64,000 bases of DNA from Colletotrichum lupini (taxonomy: Eukaryota; Ascomycota; Sordariomycetes; Glomerellales; Glomerellaceae). Where the stretch lies: positions 2,728,001 to 2,792,000 of the forward strand of contig NC_064676.1 of assembly GCF_023278565.1 (NCBI RefSeq), given 5' to 3'. Positions within the stretch are counted from its first letter, which is position 1; each line of letters opens with the position of its first letter. Of this stretch, positions 9,082 through 20,786 are shown piece by piece. Position numbers and translations under genes: made by a program. The notes under the pieces are model-generated. The model saw only the letters and a list, made by a program, of their open reading frames with translations, did not search any database and was not told the DNA's origin.

Positions 9082-12000
9082 TATGGTTTGGGCCGGAGCC
9101 GCGCTTGCAAAAAAATTGGTGGGAGTTCGGGGGAAAGAAACATTTGACAAGGGAAGAGTACGAAATGGGAATTGATGGGGACTGAACATCCCAGTCGGGG
9201 TGGAGATGGCTGTCAGCCAAGGAGGCAAAGCACCATCACGAGGATGATTTTTGTTCCCTGCTGGGAGATGAGTGTTTGAAAGGAGGAACTGTTCCTGATT
9301 TGCTTATGGAGGATTCTGCCAGTGGCAGGATTGAATACGACCATCAGTCTCGGCATGTCATCGACCCAGGGTTTCAACATGGTGGCAATAGATATCCGTA
9401 CGGATACACAGCAGAGATGCAACTGATGCGTTATTCCTCACCGCGTTGTATTTAGTATCGAACGAAGAACCATTGTCAAAATCCCTCTCGTCGATATCAA
9501 ACCGAAGTGCCTCATTCTGTGTTCGATTGGTGCGTGGCGTCATGCAGGTCCGTCTGTGCACTATGCAACTTGAATTCGCGTAGTGGGTTCGAATGCAACA
9601 TGGCGATTGACAGGCCAGATTGGTTGGAGCGATGCAAGAGGCGCGAAGGTTATCATCTATTGCTTCTGCAGGTGTATCTGCAACTCTCAGGGTGAGTGAG
9701 CAGCAGCCGCATGAGGGCGGCTTGGGAAAAGCATCGGGCCTTGGTAGGCCAGCAACGGGTAGAAGCCGCCTGTTTGTTGATGCTCGTCGCGATGGGTGAC
9801 TCGGAAACGTTTGAAGGGTAAAGAGTTGATGGCCAGGCCACTAAGCAAAGCTAGTCGTTTGGGGATAGCTTCGCCTCTTTGTCATACTTTGATGCCATGG
9901 GTTGAACCGTGACGGCGCCGTCGCACGAAGAACCTGTTAATTTTTCAACGGGCTGGCGGACGTTGATCAGAGCTAGGTAAGACCAGGCTTGGAAGAAATT
10001 CGGCGGGCCCAGTCGTTCGATCAAGAGAGCTCCTGGTCCGGCTCCGACGCCCGAGTTTGCGACTGAGTCAAGATGAGGCTCCCGACCGTAGCAACGAAAA
10101 TGAAAACAGACTTTAGAGTTAAGCCGCGTGATACTCTCTTTGTTCCGCTGTAAGCAATTGCAAGCCTCGGATAAACCATCCCTCGGGCGGTTTATCATAG
10201 TTTGTGGCTTCCTCAAACGTTGAAGGCGCCGCCGAAGCTGTGCAATGATGGCTCGACGCGCACTACCCGCACAAAGCCCTGGAATCGATTGCTGCCGTTG
10301 TGAACGTAAACGAGCGCTCCGTGCATACGAACTGGCCTGCCATGCCTGCCAGTGACAGAAGAAGACATAGCCCTGTGTGGGGTTGTATGGTTGTGTTGCC
10401 TTTGATGCTCCATCAGCTCCGACTGTGACATGCCCCCCCACTACTACCTAGGCGGCCAAGTGGGTTGAGGAAACGGGGGCGTCAAATACGGGAACATGGG
10501 AGAAATAAGGTAATGATCCCATCTCATCCCATCCCATCCGGAAAGCGTGTGGTGGTTGCCAATGATAGGACATGAAATGTTTCCTCTAGCATCATGTCGC
10601 CATTGCTGTCCCTGTACGACGATTTGACAGATGCTGTGCGCCAATTGCTGAAAAGACGGACGGCATCAGTCGAATGTCCGCATACCATCCCGATGTGCGA
10701 AAAGTGAACAACTGAAGAGGCAACTATTGACAATGGCATTCGTCTCCCTCGGAACGCCTCTCCAATTCGCGTGGATTTGTCCTCCGTACCCTATTCACAA
10801 TAGTGAGGTATTCGTAGACACTCGTAGCTGTGGTTCCAGTGGATCCAGAGATTTCCCTTTCCAGACTAAGGAAAAAGCAAGCAGATCTGCCAGGTGCTAT
10901 CGGTCATCTGGCCGATTGAAATAAAATGGAGATGGGAGGGGTCTTTGAGGCTTGGAGGGGGAGCCATCGTCTCCTCTGGGCCTGGGGGTACGCGGGCGTT
11001 TCTGAAGCCCAGCAATAAAGAGTGGATAAAGAGTGACGAAGGGACCTTGGCACATATGTTTTACACCCCTGGCCATCTCTCGTTCTCAGGACCGTAAGCC
11101 AGTCAGAGGCCGCCGTTGTACCTGGACGTGGAGGAGAAATTCGGCTCCAGTGCCGCCTCAGCGCCCGTGTTACCATCGAAGAAGTCCATTTTGGGACGCT
11201 GCACTGAGCCCACACACATCGCTTGACCGCTTTGGCTCTGGCGTTGGCCGTGGACGAGGTAGAACCCGAGGCGTCGGCCCATTTTCGAGATGCGGCGTGG
11301 CTGTCGATTCGAATCGAGTTGAAGCCCCCGGCGCAATATTCGTACATAGGTACGGCCGCCGATGTCTTTGATTGGGGTTGAAACCAGGCCGGGTCGCTCG
11401 GGTCGAGGAAAAGAAGCAAAGAAGGTGTTCAGTATACGGGACTGAATCTAGGTTAGAAGACGAAGCGAAAGTGTAATCCCCGATGAGGTGGTGCTTGGGC
11501 GGGAGCTGGGTGTATGAACCTTGGGAAGTGGTAGGTGTCGAGCAAAACATGATATGACATGACTTGAAGTGACTTGGCCTAACTTTCTGGTGCCTCATCG
11601 TCCCGTCTCTCCTCTCGAGGCTTTAGTTGTGTCTTGTGGTGGCTTTCTCGCAGAATTGCCGCAAGGGGCGGATGGCAGCGATGGAGATGGAGGGGGCGTG
11701 GTCGAATGGAGCCAACGCCGTTGCTGTACCTGCAGAGACGGTTGTCTGCCATCGCTACTCTGGTGCTGTTAGTCGGGCACGGCGTTGCGATGATTCGCCT
11801 CGTCCGCATTTGCCATGTGCTGGTCATCCGGTCGTCCATCATAGCACCGGTCTGGATTTGCTCCCATCGGCACCTTCTCTTGTCATCCCCCCAAACCCGG
11901 AGGTGCCGTGGTTGTGGTTGAGCTGATGATGTGCGCTGCTGCTAAGGTATACTAACGTAGCTGACGGCTGAACTTAATCGCTCACCGAGCCCTACTTGGC

Positions 12001-14325
12001 TCAGTCTTTGCTGGTAAGTGATCCATCAGAGAAAGTCAACATCTGGTGGTTTCTCTCTTTGCGAAAAGTGAAGTTTCCCGCTCTGAGTCTTGCTCTGACC
12101 GTGCATTTCGTGAGCCACTTGCGGGATGCGACGGGGAAGCGCTCCTGGAGAGTTCCTTCCGCCTGTGTGAAAAGATACGTATCGCTACCTCCCCGCATGG
12201 AAGGTCTTACCTGCCGTGCCTGCTTGGTGTGCGTGTGTGTGCTTGAGTGCTTGGAGTGGACTTAGGTAAGATGAGAAAGAAAAAGGTACGCATACTCCGT
12301 AATACCAGGGCAGGAAATCAAGTTCAGTCTCAGTGGTGGTGGCCAACAGAAAATTCACTATTGCACCGCAATCAAGTACCTGAACACAACAGCCCAAGGG
12401 TACCGTGGTCTCCGTCCCTTACACAATGCACGACACAGAGCGCACTGAACTCTCAGCGCCTCTATTCCCTGCCTTCAGTCCACTTCCGTTCCTAGGTTCT
12501 CTTTTGACTTATAGCAAGCCGACTCATTGCAGGCCCAGATCCACTGTTCCAGTCTCAGAACTATCGTCAAACCATTTCGATAAAAGTCAGATTCCCTTTG
12601 CCCAGTCCGTGATCTTGCCTTACCAGTAGAAGGGTCATGAAATAGGTAGGTACCAAATACGCGCATGAGAGACAAAGGAAAGCAATAGCGAACGTGTGTT
12701 TGAGGCCACACGAAGCGGTGAAGACGTTGCGTTGCCATTGACGGCTGAGGTGCAGCTTCGCGGGTCCCCTAGGCTCTACTACGCTCTGTCTAGTCCTCTC
12801 GTGCCAGCTTCTGCCTGGCAACCTCGTCAAGTCAACCAAGCCAAACAAGCCAACAACCTACTGGGCCGCCGCTAAGGTCAGGAAGCAAAGGAAGATGGGC
12901 CTGGGCTGTGGCCGCCTAACGACGGCCGAGTCTTAGTGCGAACTGGTACGGGTGTTAGAGCTCGCTAGCATGGAGGAGGGGAGGAAAAGGTGTGGCAGCC
13001 AACATCTCACCGTCAACTCACCTCAGCGACGATTACTCGGTACTAGTACGGCCACTCACCACACTTCGCACAACTACGGGAAGCAGGTTCCATGATACGC
13101 TAGAGAATCCAGTCTGTGCCCTCCTCGACGACCTGGACCTGGGCCGCCTGGTCAGGTTGCTCAGGAACTGAGCGGCTTTGAGTGAGCGGTTTGCTGGAGG
13201 CAGGCTGGTCGGCGCACCCAACTCAGTGCAGAATTGGCTGCAAGGCAAAACACCAACCTGTCAGGGCCCGTCTAGTTGCGGCAACGTGTGTGCGTGAATG
13301 CAGTGCTTCATGCAGAATGCAGGGCAGCACAGCGATACTGCTGCACGTTACGTTGGTTACAGACACAACCAAGACAGGTCCGGAAGACGGAGTATGTCAA
13401 TGTCATCTGGAAGCGTCGAAGTGAGTAGGGAACCAGGGGCTTCATTGATGGGAATATGAATCTTCTAGCTAGGTACTCCTGATGAACTACTGATACATTT
13501 GGAACTGTAGAGCATGTATGGTCTTGTTCTGTGTGTAAAGGTATACATACGGCGCGTTGTGCCTCAACTAAGTAAGTAGGCAGAAAACCGAATGTGGGCG
13601 CATACGAGTTTCAACAACTGTCCCAAACAGTGAATAAAGAGTACTCGATAATTTTTGTTCAGCTCTAACCGCCTTATATACACATCTTTGCTTCGACGCG
13701 ACTCTCTGGATTCATGTCTTTCATGAACAACAGATACCTGACACGTACCTTGTAGTGCTTGCCTATACATAATATGCTCTGTTTACCAAGAGTCCAACCC
13801 ACCTCCTAAGGACTGGTCCATGTCTCGCTGGGTTCAAAGCTGAGTGAGGTGTGCTCTGTCAAATCCTGCGACGCGAGGTGCCTCTTTGCTGTCTGTCTGC
13901 CCCGTTCCGTATGCGTGAATAGGAGAGATACCTTGCTTTGCATAGTAAATCCGGTGCGGATATTCGTACTTTGTCTTTGAGGCACTCTGAGTGATGAAAT
14001 GCGAGTGCGCTACGGCTGCTGCCCCATCAACCTGAACAGCCCCTGGTCGTCCCTGCCTTGCTTGTCCGGGCCCTGACTGTGACTTCCAGGTTGGAATCAC
14101 AATCGCACGCCCCCTGGTCGTAGTTGTTCCTGCTACTACTACTTCTCCCTCTTTTTCCCCTGGACTTCCTTCCTCTGCAGACTGGCCCCCCCTCTCCCCG
14201 AGCCAGTCCAAACCCAACTGAGGTTTTCCTCCCACACACCCTCTTCATCCCTGTCTTCTCACCCCCCTTTTCTCCCATCGCCAACACACCCCGACCGCTG
14301 GACCCGACTCGTCGCTTCTTCGCTG

Positions 14326-14353
14326 TTGTGTGTATGTGTGTGTGTGTGTGTCT
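14326..14353 (+). repeat. TG/CA microsatellite
   Basis: An almost pure TG run with one TA interruption lies within the pyrimidine-rich stretch about 600 bp upstream of the 14962 start codon. It is likely length-polymorphic. Confidence 0.9.
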
Positions 14354-14905
14354 GTCCCCAATTCTAATCCTAAATCCACCCATCCATCCCATCCTCTCTT
14401 TAGTCTTCCGCGTCGCAACCCCCCTCTTCTTCCCATCAACTCTCTTCCCCCCAAAACCCTTCGAGGCCGTCGTCGTTTCTTGACTTCTGTCTCGTGGTTC
14501 AATTCTAGTTGTAGATCTTGCAGATTTGCTTCTGGTCTTGTGCCGTCCGCTCCTTAACAACACCTTCAATTTTCATCTTCGATAAATAGCATTTGTCTTA
14601 CCTGGTCGACCGCTTCTGTCACGTACGCAATCGTGAACGCCAATTTCGCCCAATTCCCATCGTCAGCGCGCCATATTCGACTTGTTCCGAAAGGTGTTTA
14701 TTCGCCCATCGATTCTTCCAATTCTCTTTCGCGATATCAAAAACGAAAAGAAGAACCAACTCGCTAAACCTGCCACCTTGCAGAATTAATTACGAAACCC
14801 GCCATCACTTCGCAAAACGCCCCCTGACGCGTCGTCCTCTGTCGAGCACCCAAACGATCCTCCATTCTCAACCAACGACGACCATTTTGCATTTGCGCCC
14901 TCTTT

Positions 14906-14920
14906 ATGTCCCTCTTTTAG
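14906..14920 (+). promoter_or_regulatory. Possible four-codon upstream ORF (M-S-L-F-stop)
   Basis: ATG at 14906 is followed by three codons and TAG, ending 41 nt before the main ATG at 14962. If transcription starts upstream, as the CT-rich leader suggests, this uORF would sit in the 5' UTR and could damp or regulate translation. Its presence in the mRNA is inferred. Confidence 0.35.
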
Positions 14921-14961
14921 TTGCTGATCAAACCTGTAGCCGCAGAGCGGCTCAGTAAAGC

Positions 14962-17895
14962 ATGGCAACCACTGTCGGACCTGAGAGTATGATGATAGCC
15001 ACAAGTACACAGGTTTTGGACGAGCCCTCGATGCAAGCGATTTCTCTTCCAGTAATGCTGGATAATTCTACTTCCTCAACATCATCATTCTCCGGACCAC
15101 ACTCTCCACGAACGATGCCTCCACTACCAAACCCACCATTCGTCTTCCCGGCAAGGCCCTCTTCGGCCTCTGCACCGTCATCCTTCTCGAGAGCAACTGG
15201 GCGACGTCCGCTGTCCGCCATCGAAATCCAAGACCGATCGACCTTCAACATGAACTCAGAAGCAGCAGATCGGCCGTCAAGATCACCCGCGCTTCCCAAC
15301 TTTACCTTCAATCCCGGCGCTTCGTTGTCTCCAGATACATCCCTCTTGCTTAGCCCGCCTCTATCCCCTCCGCCTGTGTCCCCGAGACTAGCGGCATCAC
15401 CTGCAAGACCAACTGGAGTTGGACACAGGAGAGGAGGGAGCGAGTTTGTAGGAGGAAGCATCCGTTCTGGAGATTCCATTACCGTAACTGGCACAAGCCC
15501 AACGAGATCCGAGAGTGGTTTTGCGTCCCCAAACTTCCAATTGCCCCCGAAGCCTCCGGGCGGTCGTGGCCACAAACACAGACGCTCTGCTGCGCTCTCA
15601 AGCCATGACCTATCTCTCATTGTCCAGCCTTCAGCGTCCGGTAACCTTAGGGGCAACAGTGCTCCTACAAGCCCGGCTGAATTTGATCGGCGTTTAGACC
15701 ATCACAATGCGGGTCTGGTCGAGAAGACTCTGAAGGGTGTTGAATCCGAACCAGTCCTCAGAGTGCCCAGAGAACTTACCAGGCCAGTCACCGCAGATTC
15801 GGGTTCATCAAGTGGCAGGGCTTCTCCCGCAGCCAGGCCAGTCACGCGTGCTCGTGTTGGGTTCTCTGATACCCTCGAGTTCATCCCACGCCCGCTATCA
15901 ATGGTGTCAAGCGATACTTCTAGCACAGTTACAGCTCGACCCGGAGGGCATTCGGTATCTGGAAGCATTTCGTCCATCATTTCCATCCCAACGACAACTA
16001 CACATGTGGAGACCGAGCCTATTATTCCTCTGGTACTTACACCTTCTCGCCAGAACAACGAGTCCAGGCCTAGCACTGCTGGGGCGGTTTTGGAACGATC
16101 CCAGAGCATCCAATCAGTCGGGGCATCGCCAAGGAGGAGAAACTCCATCCCTACCCTAATCAACGTGCCTGAAGCAGGCTCTGTCGGCCCCCCGATGCCT
16201 AGTCCAACCAAGACTCCCAAGAGGTGGTCATTCTTCGGATTGGACCCTTTCAACGCAACTGCGTCACCACTCCGCACGAGACCCGTGAGCTCGAGTTCTT
16301 CAGATTCTGGATCCAAGCCAACCAGCTCATCTTCCTCATCAACCTCAGAGCCCAACTCGGAATCGGTTGGCTTCTCAGAATTTTCGGACCACGCCGGCCA
16401 GAGAGCAGACGGCAAGAAGTCCAAGAAGAAGAAGAAGGTCAAGAACTGGGCCGGATCAATTCTAGCACGAAAGAGTAAACCGCGGAACAAGAAGTGCAAA
16501 GACCTGGATCTCACGGGCGATTCTGCCCGCCAGTTCGAGACAATCGAGCAGAAGGATGAACCCCTCACACTCTTGATGGAACCGGAAGTGAACGTCGAAC
16601 CGGTCACACCTACACTCATGGTGACGGATACATCCAGCCAACCTCAGAGCTTACAAGAATGGAAGCCGCGCTCTGCCTCGGCCCAAGACGACACATCTTT
16701 CCCCATGATTGATCTGGATGCTGCGCTGGGTCCTTTCAACACGCCTCTTGCGAATAACCCTGAATGGGACGCCGCCCAAAAAGCCGCAGCCTCCACCAAG
16801 CGCCAGCTGCACAGCGCACAGGGTATGAAAGGCTTCAGCGGGCCAGGAATGCACTACCACCGTCGCGCTGAAAGCGCCCCTGAGATGGTACCATTCGATG
16901 TGGGCCGATTTGGCATACATCGTTTTGGCAGCAGCTCGACAATGGCCGACGTATTCGAGGAGGACGAAGAAGACGACGAGCACCCTGGCAAGTGCGCATC
17001 ACTGTACACGAGCAGTCGTGCCAACAGAGGCGATTTCAACGACAGTGCGGAATCCTCTGGCGACGAGGCGACACCGCCCGCTGTCAACAAAGTCCAGCAG
17101 CCCATTCTTGACGATATTTCTATCAGCGGCCCTGATGGCAGCATCAGCCGTGATCAGGTCACTGGTACGGACGCACCGAAAGTAGAAGCCAAGATGAGCG
17201 CGGAGACAGCGCCCATTCCCCTGCAAGAGGACGTCATTGTTGAAGAGCCCTTTGCCCAGATCCCCGAGTTCCGTACCGGTTCCATCTTCAACGAAAAAGC
17301 AGAGTCTACTGGTTCCGCAACCCCGTCTCCGCGCAGAATTCTCGCCAGCAAGGACTTGGCCCCTGTCGACGTTAGTCCCCTCCACCTGCCGACTGCTTCG
17401 CACGTTCCCGTCAGCCCCTATTCAATGAGCCACGCCTCATCCTTCCCATCACCCCGTTCGCCCATGTCATATGACGCTCAGCGGATTTCTACGGCACCAT
17501 CTTCAGTCAATGAGGAGAACGACTTCCAATCTCTACTTCTCGGGGAGCCGGGCCCAGAAGTCAGGCTTTCCGTAGATATACCGTCATTGACCTCCAGTCA
17601 CTCGACCATGACAAGGGACAGCTCCTTTGCCACCAGCTCTCAATTGAGACAGGAGCCCATACGACCCGACCAACAGCGGCCGGTCTCAGTATCTTCAGCA
17701 GCATTCGGGCGGCGGCGATCCAGCCTTGCCAGTCTGAGTAGACTTATCAGCAGTTCTCATGGGGAGCGAAGCAAGCTATCAATGGAGGTCTCATACGATG
17801 GCGAGGGTGACAAGAAGCACAAGTCCAGCAAATCGAAACGACTCAGCCGGATGATGCGATTCTGGAAGCCCAGCAAAGAGGAGGCCGCATCCTAG
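14962..17895 (+). CDS. Ser/Pro-rich low-complexity protein, 977 aa, function unknown
   Basis: One uninterrupted frame of 977 codons. The product is dominated by Ser, Pro, Thr and Arg, with many S-P and R-x-x-S type sites (for example G-H-R-R-G-G-S and G-H-K-H-R-R-S-A), suggesting heavy phosphorylation of a largely disordered protein. A K-S-K-K-K-K-K-V-K-N-W segment near residues 484-495 and a basic C-terminus (S-K-S-K-R-L-S-R-M-M-R-F-W-K-P-S-K) could bind membranes or nucleic acid, or act as a nuclear signal. There is no signal peptide or TM segment. Similar fungal proteins are, from memory, often labelled 'cell wall proline-rich', but the lack of a secretion signal argues against an extracellular place. 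Antisense frames up to 305 aa in this interval are shadows. The start has a good context (AAAGCATGG). Confidence 0.88.
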   Translation: MATTVGPESMMIATSTQVLDEPSMQAISLPVMLDNSTSSTSSFSGPHSPRTMPPLPNPPFVFPARPSSASAPSSFSRATGRRPLSAIEIQDRSTFNMNSEAADRPSRSPALPNFTFNPGASLSPDTSLLLSPPLSPPPVSPRLAASPARPTGVGHRRGGSEFVGGSIRSGDSITVTGTSPTRSESGFASPNFQLPPKPPGGRGHKHRRSAALSSHDLSLIVQPSASGNLRGNSAPTSPAEFDRRLDHHNAGLVEKTLKGVESEPVLRVPRELTRPVTADSGSSSGRASPAARPVTRARVGFSDTLEFIPRPLSMVSSDTSSTVTARPGGHSVSGSISSIISIPTTTTHVETEPIIPLVLTPSRQNNESRPSTAGAVLERSQSIQSVGASPRRRNSIPTLINVPEAGSVGPPMPSPTKTPKRWSFFGLDPFNATASPLRTRPVSSSSSDSGSKPTSSSSSSTSEPNSESVGFSEFSDHAGQRADGKKSKKKKKVKNWAGSILARKSKPRNKKCKDLDLTGDSARQFETIEQKDEPLTLLMEPEVNVEPVTPTLMVTDTSSQPQSLQEWKPRSASAQDDTSFPMIDLDAALGPFNTPLANNPEWDAAQKAAASTKRQLHSAQGMKGFSGPGMHYHRRAESAPEMVPFDVGRFGIHRFGSSSTMADVFEEDEEDDEHPGKCASLYTSSRANRGDFNDSAESSGDEATPPAVNKVQQPILDDISISGPDGSISRDQVTGTDAPKVEAKMSAETAPIPLQEDVIVEEPFAQIPEFRTGSIFNEKAESTGSATPSPRRILASKDLAPVDVSPLHLPTASHVPVSPYSMSHASSFPSPRSPMSYDAQRISTAPSSVNEENDFQSLLLGEPGPEVRLSVDIPSLTSSHSTMTRDSSFATSSQLRQEPIRPDQQRPVSVSSAAFGRRRSSLASLSRLISSSHGERSKLSMEVSYDGEGDKKHKSSKSKRLSRMMRFWKPSKEEAAS

Positions 17896-19121
17896 ACTTC
17901 AATAGGAGACGCACACCAACGAGTCAGGGTGACTGGCTACGATATAGCCAGCTTTCACCGCAAACAACAAATGTGACTTCATGACGCATGTATATGGAAT
18001 TATTGTACAACTCTTTACACTTTCTCTTCGACCAGATCCTTCTGGCGGAACAATGTCTTTCTTCGCTAGGACGGGATTTGCGGCTGCAACTACATTGCCG
18101 ACGCAGCCTGGCTAGCGAAAGAAAAGCATCACCGGGTCGTCACCAAAGCTTCACGCAACGCGCAGAGATGGGAACCCCGACGACTCGGCTTTTTTGGGAC
18201 ACGGATTCGGCGTTCTTTGTGATGATAGCATGAGCAGCAAGTTGCATGAGCATAGCAGGTTCGCGGCCATATGTCTTGGTGACAACTGTGGGGGCCGGAA
18301 ACATGTGGTTCAATGGTTTTGTTTCCGTTCTCTGGACATATCGGGGATGAAATGCGAATTTAGGAAGGCGAAAACTTGGCGAGGCAGACAAGTCGAGGCA
18401 CTTTTGCAGTGTCTCTCATAGTTCTTTGGCCGGCCGGCTGTTTCAGCCCTCTAGACGATGGAAGATGGCACAAATCGCGACGTAGACAAATATTAATGAA
18501 CATATTTCTGAGAGTCACTCTGAATCTTTCCACTTGCCAATGATACTGAGTTTAAGCATTTGCATTGTGAAGACTTCAGTGACACTGGCCGGGATGGCAC
18601 GAGACGGAACAAAATGGAACGCAAACGGCGTACGGACGATGCGGATGATGTTGGCCAGATGCCGGACTGAACCCGGAGTCGAGAGCCGGCGTGGGAAACC
18701 TCGGCTGAACCCACGGGACCCACCTAGGTATCCTGTCGCGTCACAAGGTACGTCTCATTGGCACCCTGGGGAAGCTGGAGAGCGTGGCTCGGCTACTGCT
18801 AAGGTAAGGTAACTAAGTTAAACCCAGCCCATCGGCTTGGGGATTGCCCCAAAGCTTTCCCCCCAATCCAAAAAGATTATCAACAGCTATTCATACAGCC
18901 AGCTTGCTCCGAGAATCTACTCGAACACTGTCGTGAACCACATCAACTCATACGCGATTACGTACCAATTGACCGTCTTCCCTCCCTTACTTGCGACCCA
19001 TAAGCTCCAGGAGCCTATCAGTCGAACCACAGGTCCTCCCCCCTCCGTCCGTCCGTCCGTCCATCCATCGCGCGCGCAGCCCGGATTGCAAGCAGGAGAC
19101 AGGAATCCCAACTTGTCGAAG
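17896..19121. other. Intergenic region before the Pex4-like gene
   Basis: 1.2 kb without a supported gene; the longest frames are under 95 aa and featureless, apart from the upstream extension of the Pex4 exon frame. The interval holds the 3' UTR of the preceding gene and the promoter of the next one. Confidence 0.6.
19045..19069 (+). repeat. TCCG/TCCA tetranucleotide repeat
   Basis: About four TCCG units followed by TCCA units, ending some 50 nt upstream of the Pex4-like start codon, so probably within its 5' leader. Confidence 0.85.
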
Positions 19122-19822
19122 ATGTCGTGGCGCATTCAGAACCTGCCCGATTCCCAGACGAATCCCTCGGGCGCGGCGCCAGGAGGCGGAGGAGAACGAG
19201 ACCGTGGCAGCAAGAAGTCAAAGTCAAAGTCCACGTCGGACGGGCGCGGCGCGATCAAGAGGCTCATCAAGGAACTCGACGTGTGGCGGTCGGAGAAGAA
19301 GGAGGAGAGGGGCATCGAGAGGTTGGGCCCCGTCGACGATGAGGATCTGTTGACGTGGGAGGCTGTTGTCAACGGGCGGGGGATCGGGAACGGGTATGAT
19401 GGTAGGTCTTCTCTCTCTTCTTCTTCTTCCCTTGCACAATCGCACCCCCTCCTTCCATCTTGGGGACCATAGCTAATATTTAATCCGACGACACAGAGGG
19501 CCGCTGGCTCCTACACATCCAGATCCCGACAGACTACCCCATCCGCCCGCCGACGATACGCTTCGCGACGCCCGTGGTCCACGCCAACATTGCGCTGCAG
19601 ACGGGCGAGGTCTGCCTCGACCTGCTCAAGGACGCCTGGACGCCCGCCTACAGCGTCCTCGAGAGCGTGCGCGCCGTGCGCACGCTGCTCGCCTACCCGG
19701 AGACGGACTCGCCGCTCAACGTCGACGTCGCGGCGCTGCTGCGCGGCGGGGACGTGCTGGGCACGCGCGCGCTCGTTGAGTTTTGGTGCCGCGATGACGA
19801 GGGGCGGTATGATGGGCCGTAG
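19122..19822 (+). CDS. Pex4-like peroxisomal ubiquitin-conjugating enzyme E2
   Basis: Two exons, 19122-19401 and 19497-19822, with a 95-bp GTAGGT...CACAG intron; the product is 201 aa. Pex4 (Ubc10) mono-ubiquitinates the receptor Pex5 at the peroxisome membrane so that it can be extracted and reused. After a Gly/Ser/Lys-rich N-terminus of about 40 residues, the UBC fold follows: G-R-W-L-L-H-I-Q-I-P and Y-P-I-R-P-P, then the active site H-A-N-I-A-L-Q-T-G-E-V-C with catalytic Cys133. The C-terminal W-T-P-A-Y-S, D-S-P-L-N-V-D and L-L-R-G-G-D motifs are what I associate with Pex4 rather than other E2s. The HPN triad reads HAN, but the catalytic Asn124 is kept. The in-frame stretch upstream of 19122 has no ATG-based support. 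It is convergent with mnn9. Confidence 0.87.
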
Positions 19823-20786
19823 AGGGGCCGTAGAGGACCGTAGATGGAGGGCCGTTGGGAATTGGGGAGGCGAGGGGAGGTTGGTTTGCGGGGTGAAGGC
19901 TGTCGCTGTCATCGTAGCTTGGAGGCGGCATAGTCTGACTTGGGGGAACGTTACCCTGCCTAGCTGGCTGGTAGACTGATGCGGTCCAGTCTTCTAAAGG
20001 GAGAGAATTTGGGTTGGATTTCAGCAGCGGCTTATGTTTTTGGGTAAAGATAACTTGACAAGATCACATACATAAAATGTACATGGAACGGGATGGGCTG
20101 GGAAGGGAAAGGACGGAAGGCTCGTTTGGTAGGGAGTACCCAGAGGGCTATCATCATCACTCAATGACAGATTGTATAATTGCAGCGAGAAGCTCACTTT
20201 GAGATACAATATCATTTGTTCTATCACACTAGAGCCCTTGAAAACATGGAATAGGTGCTCTCTCTAATGCCGCGGATATCTTGCTCAACCCACGATTCGT
20301 CACCGCACCCCCCTCTCGATTCCTCGCGGCGCGTCGTTGTTTTTCATCTTACACCCTCAAGAAGCCAATGGTCAGAAGTGAAGCCTTCTCTCACCCCCTT
20401 TAACCAGCTAATCCCTCCGATATTCCACCAGGCTCCCAGATTTGTTTATGTAGTTTGCTGTGTGAAATGTACTGCAGAGAACGCCCGTTGCCCAACCCCC
20501 CCGCCGCCATTTCCCATCCGAAGAAAGTGGAACGCAATTATGTTTTGGCAAGATACGAAAGAAAGGGGGTAATCTGCACATAGGGGTAAAGGAGCATATG
20601 AGGTTTCTTTCCAATGAGGTCTGTTCCGCGCGTAAAATTCGTAATACCGCCACCGATGCTGTTGGCGACTAAGAGGTGGGTGGGGGATGTTTCAACTTTC
20701 TGTTTTCCATTGAACACCTCTAGATGAAAGGCGTGATGTACTCGTCATTTTGTTTCCCAGATCACATCCATCGTGATGCCTAGCCC
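19823..20786. other. Convergent intergenic region between the Pex4-like gene and mnn9
   Basis: 964 bp holding the 3' ends of two converging genes. No open frame above 105 aa and nothing with a domain. Confidence 0.6.

Larger units (their letters stand above)
9084..14961. other. Gene-poor 5.9-kb stretch upstream of the 977-aa gene
   Basis: No open frame here has a recognisable domain; the longest (196 aa minus at 9851-10441; 171 aa minus at 10904-11419; 180 aa minus at 14027-14569) overlap frames on other strands and look like chance openings. Composition is ordinary, with no RIP. From about 14100 the plus strand is strongly pyrimidine-rich, typical of a fungal promoter/5' leader, and includes a TG microsatellite. 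A long promoter or untranslated leader for the 14962 gene, or non-coding transcripts, could occupy part of it; the sequence alone does not decide. Confidence 0.5.

Noticed and set aside
9851..10441. 196-aa minus-strand frame as a gene
   Set aside because: No domain, no convincing start or splice context, and mixed composition; kept only as a remark in the intergenic entry.
15702..16619. 305-aa frame antisense to the 977-aa gene
   Set aside because: It lies wholly inside a longer coding frame with protein-like repeats on the other strand; its composition is the mirror of Ser/Pro codons.
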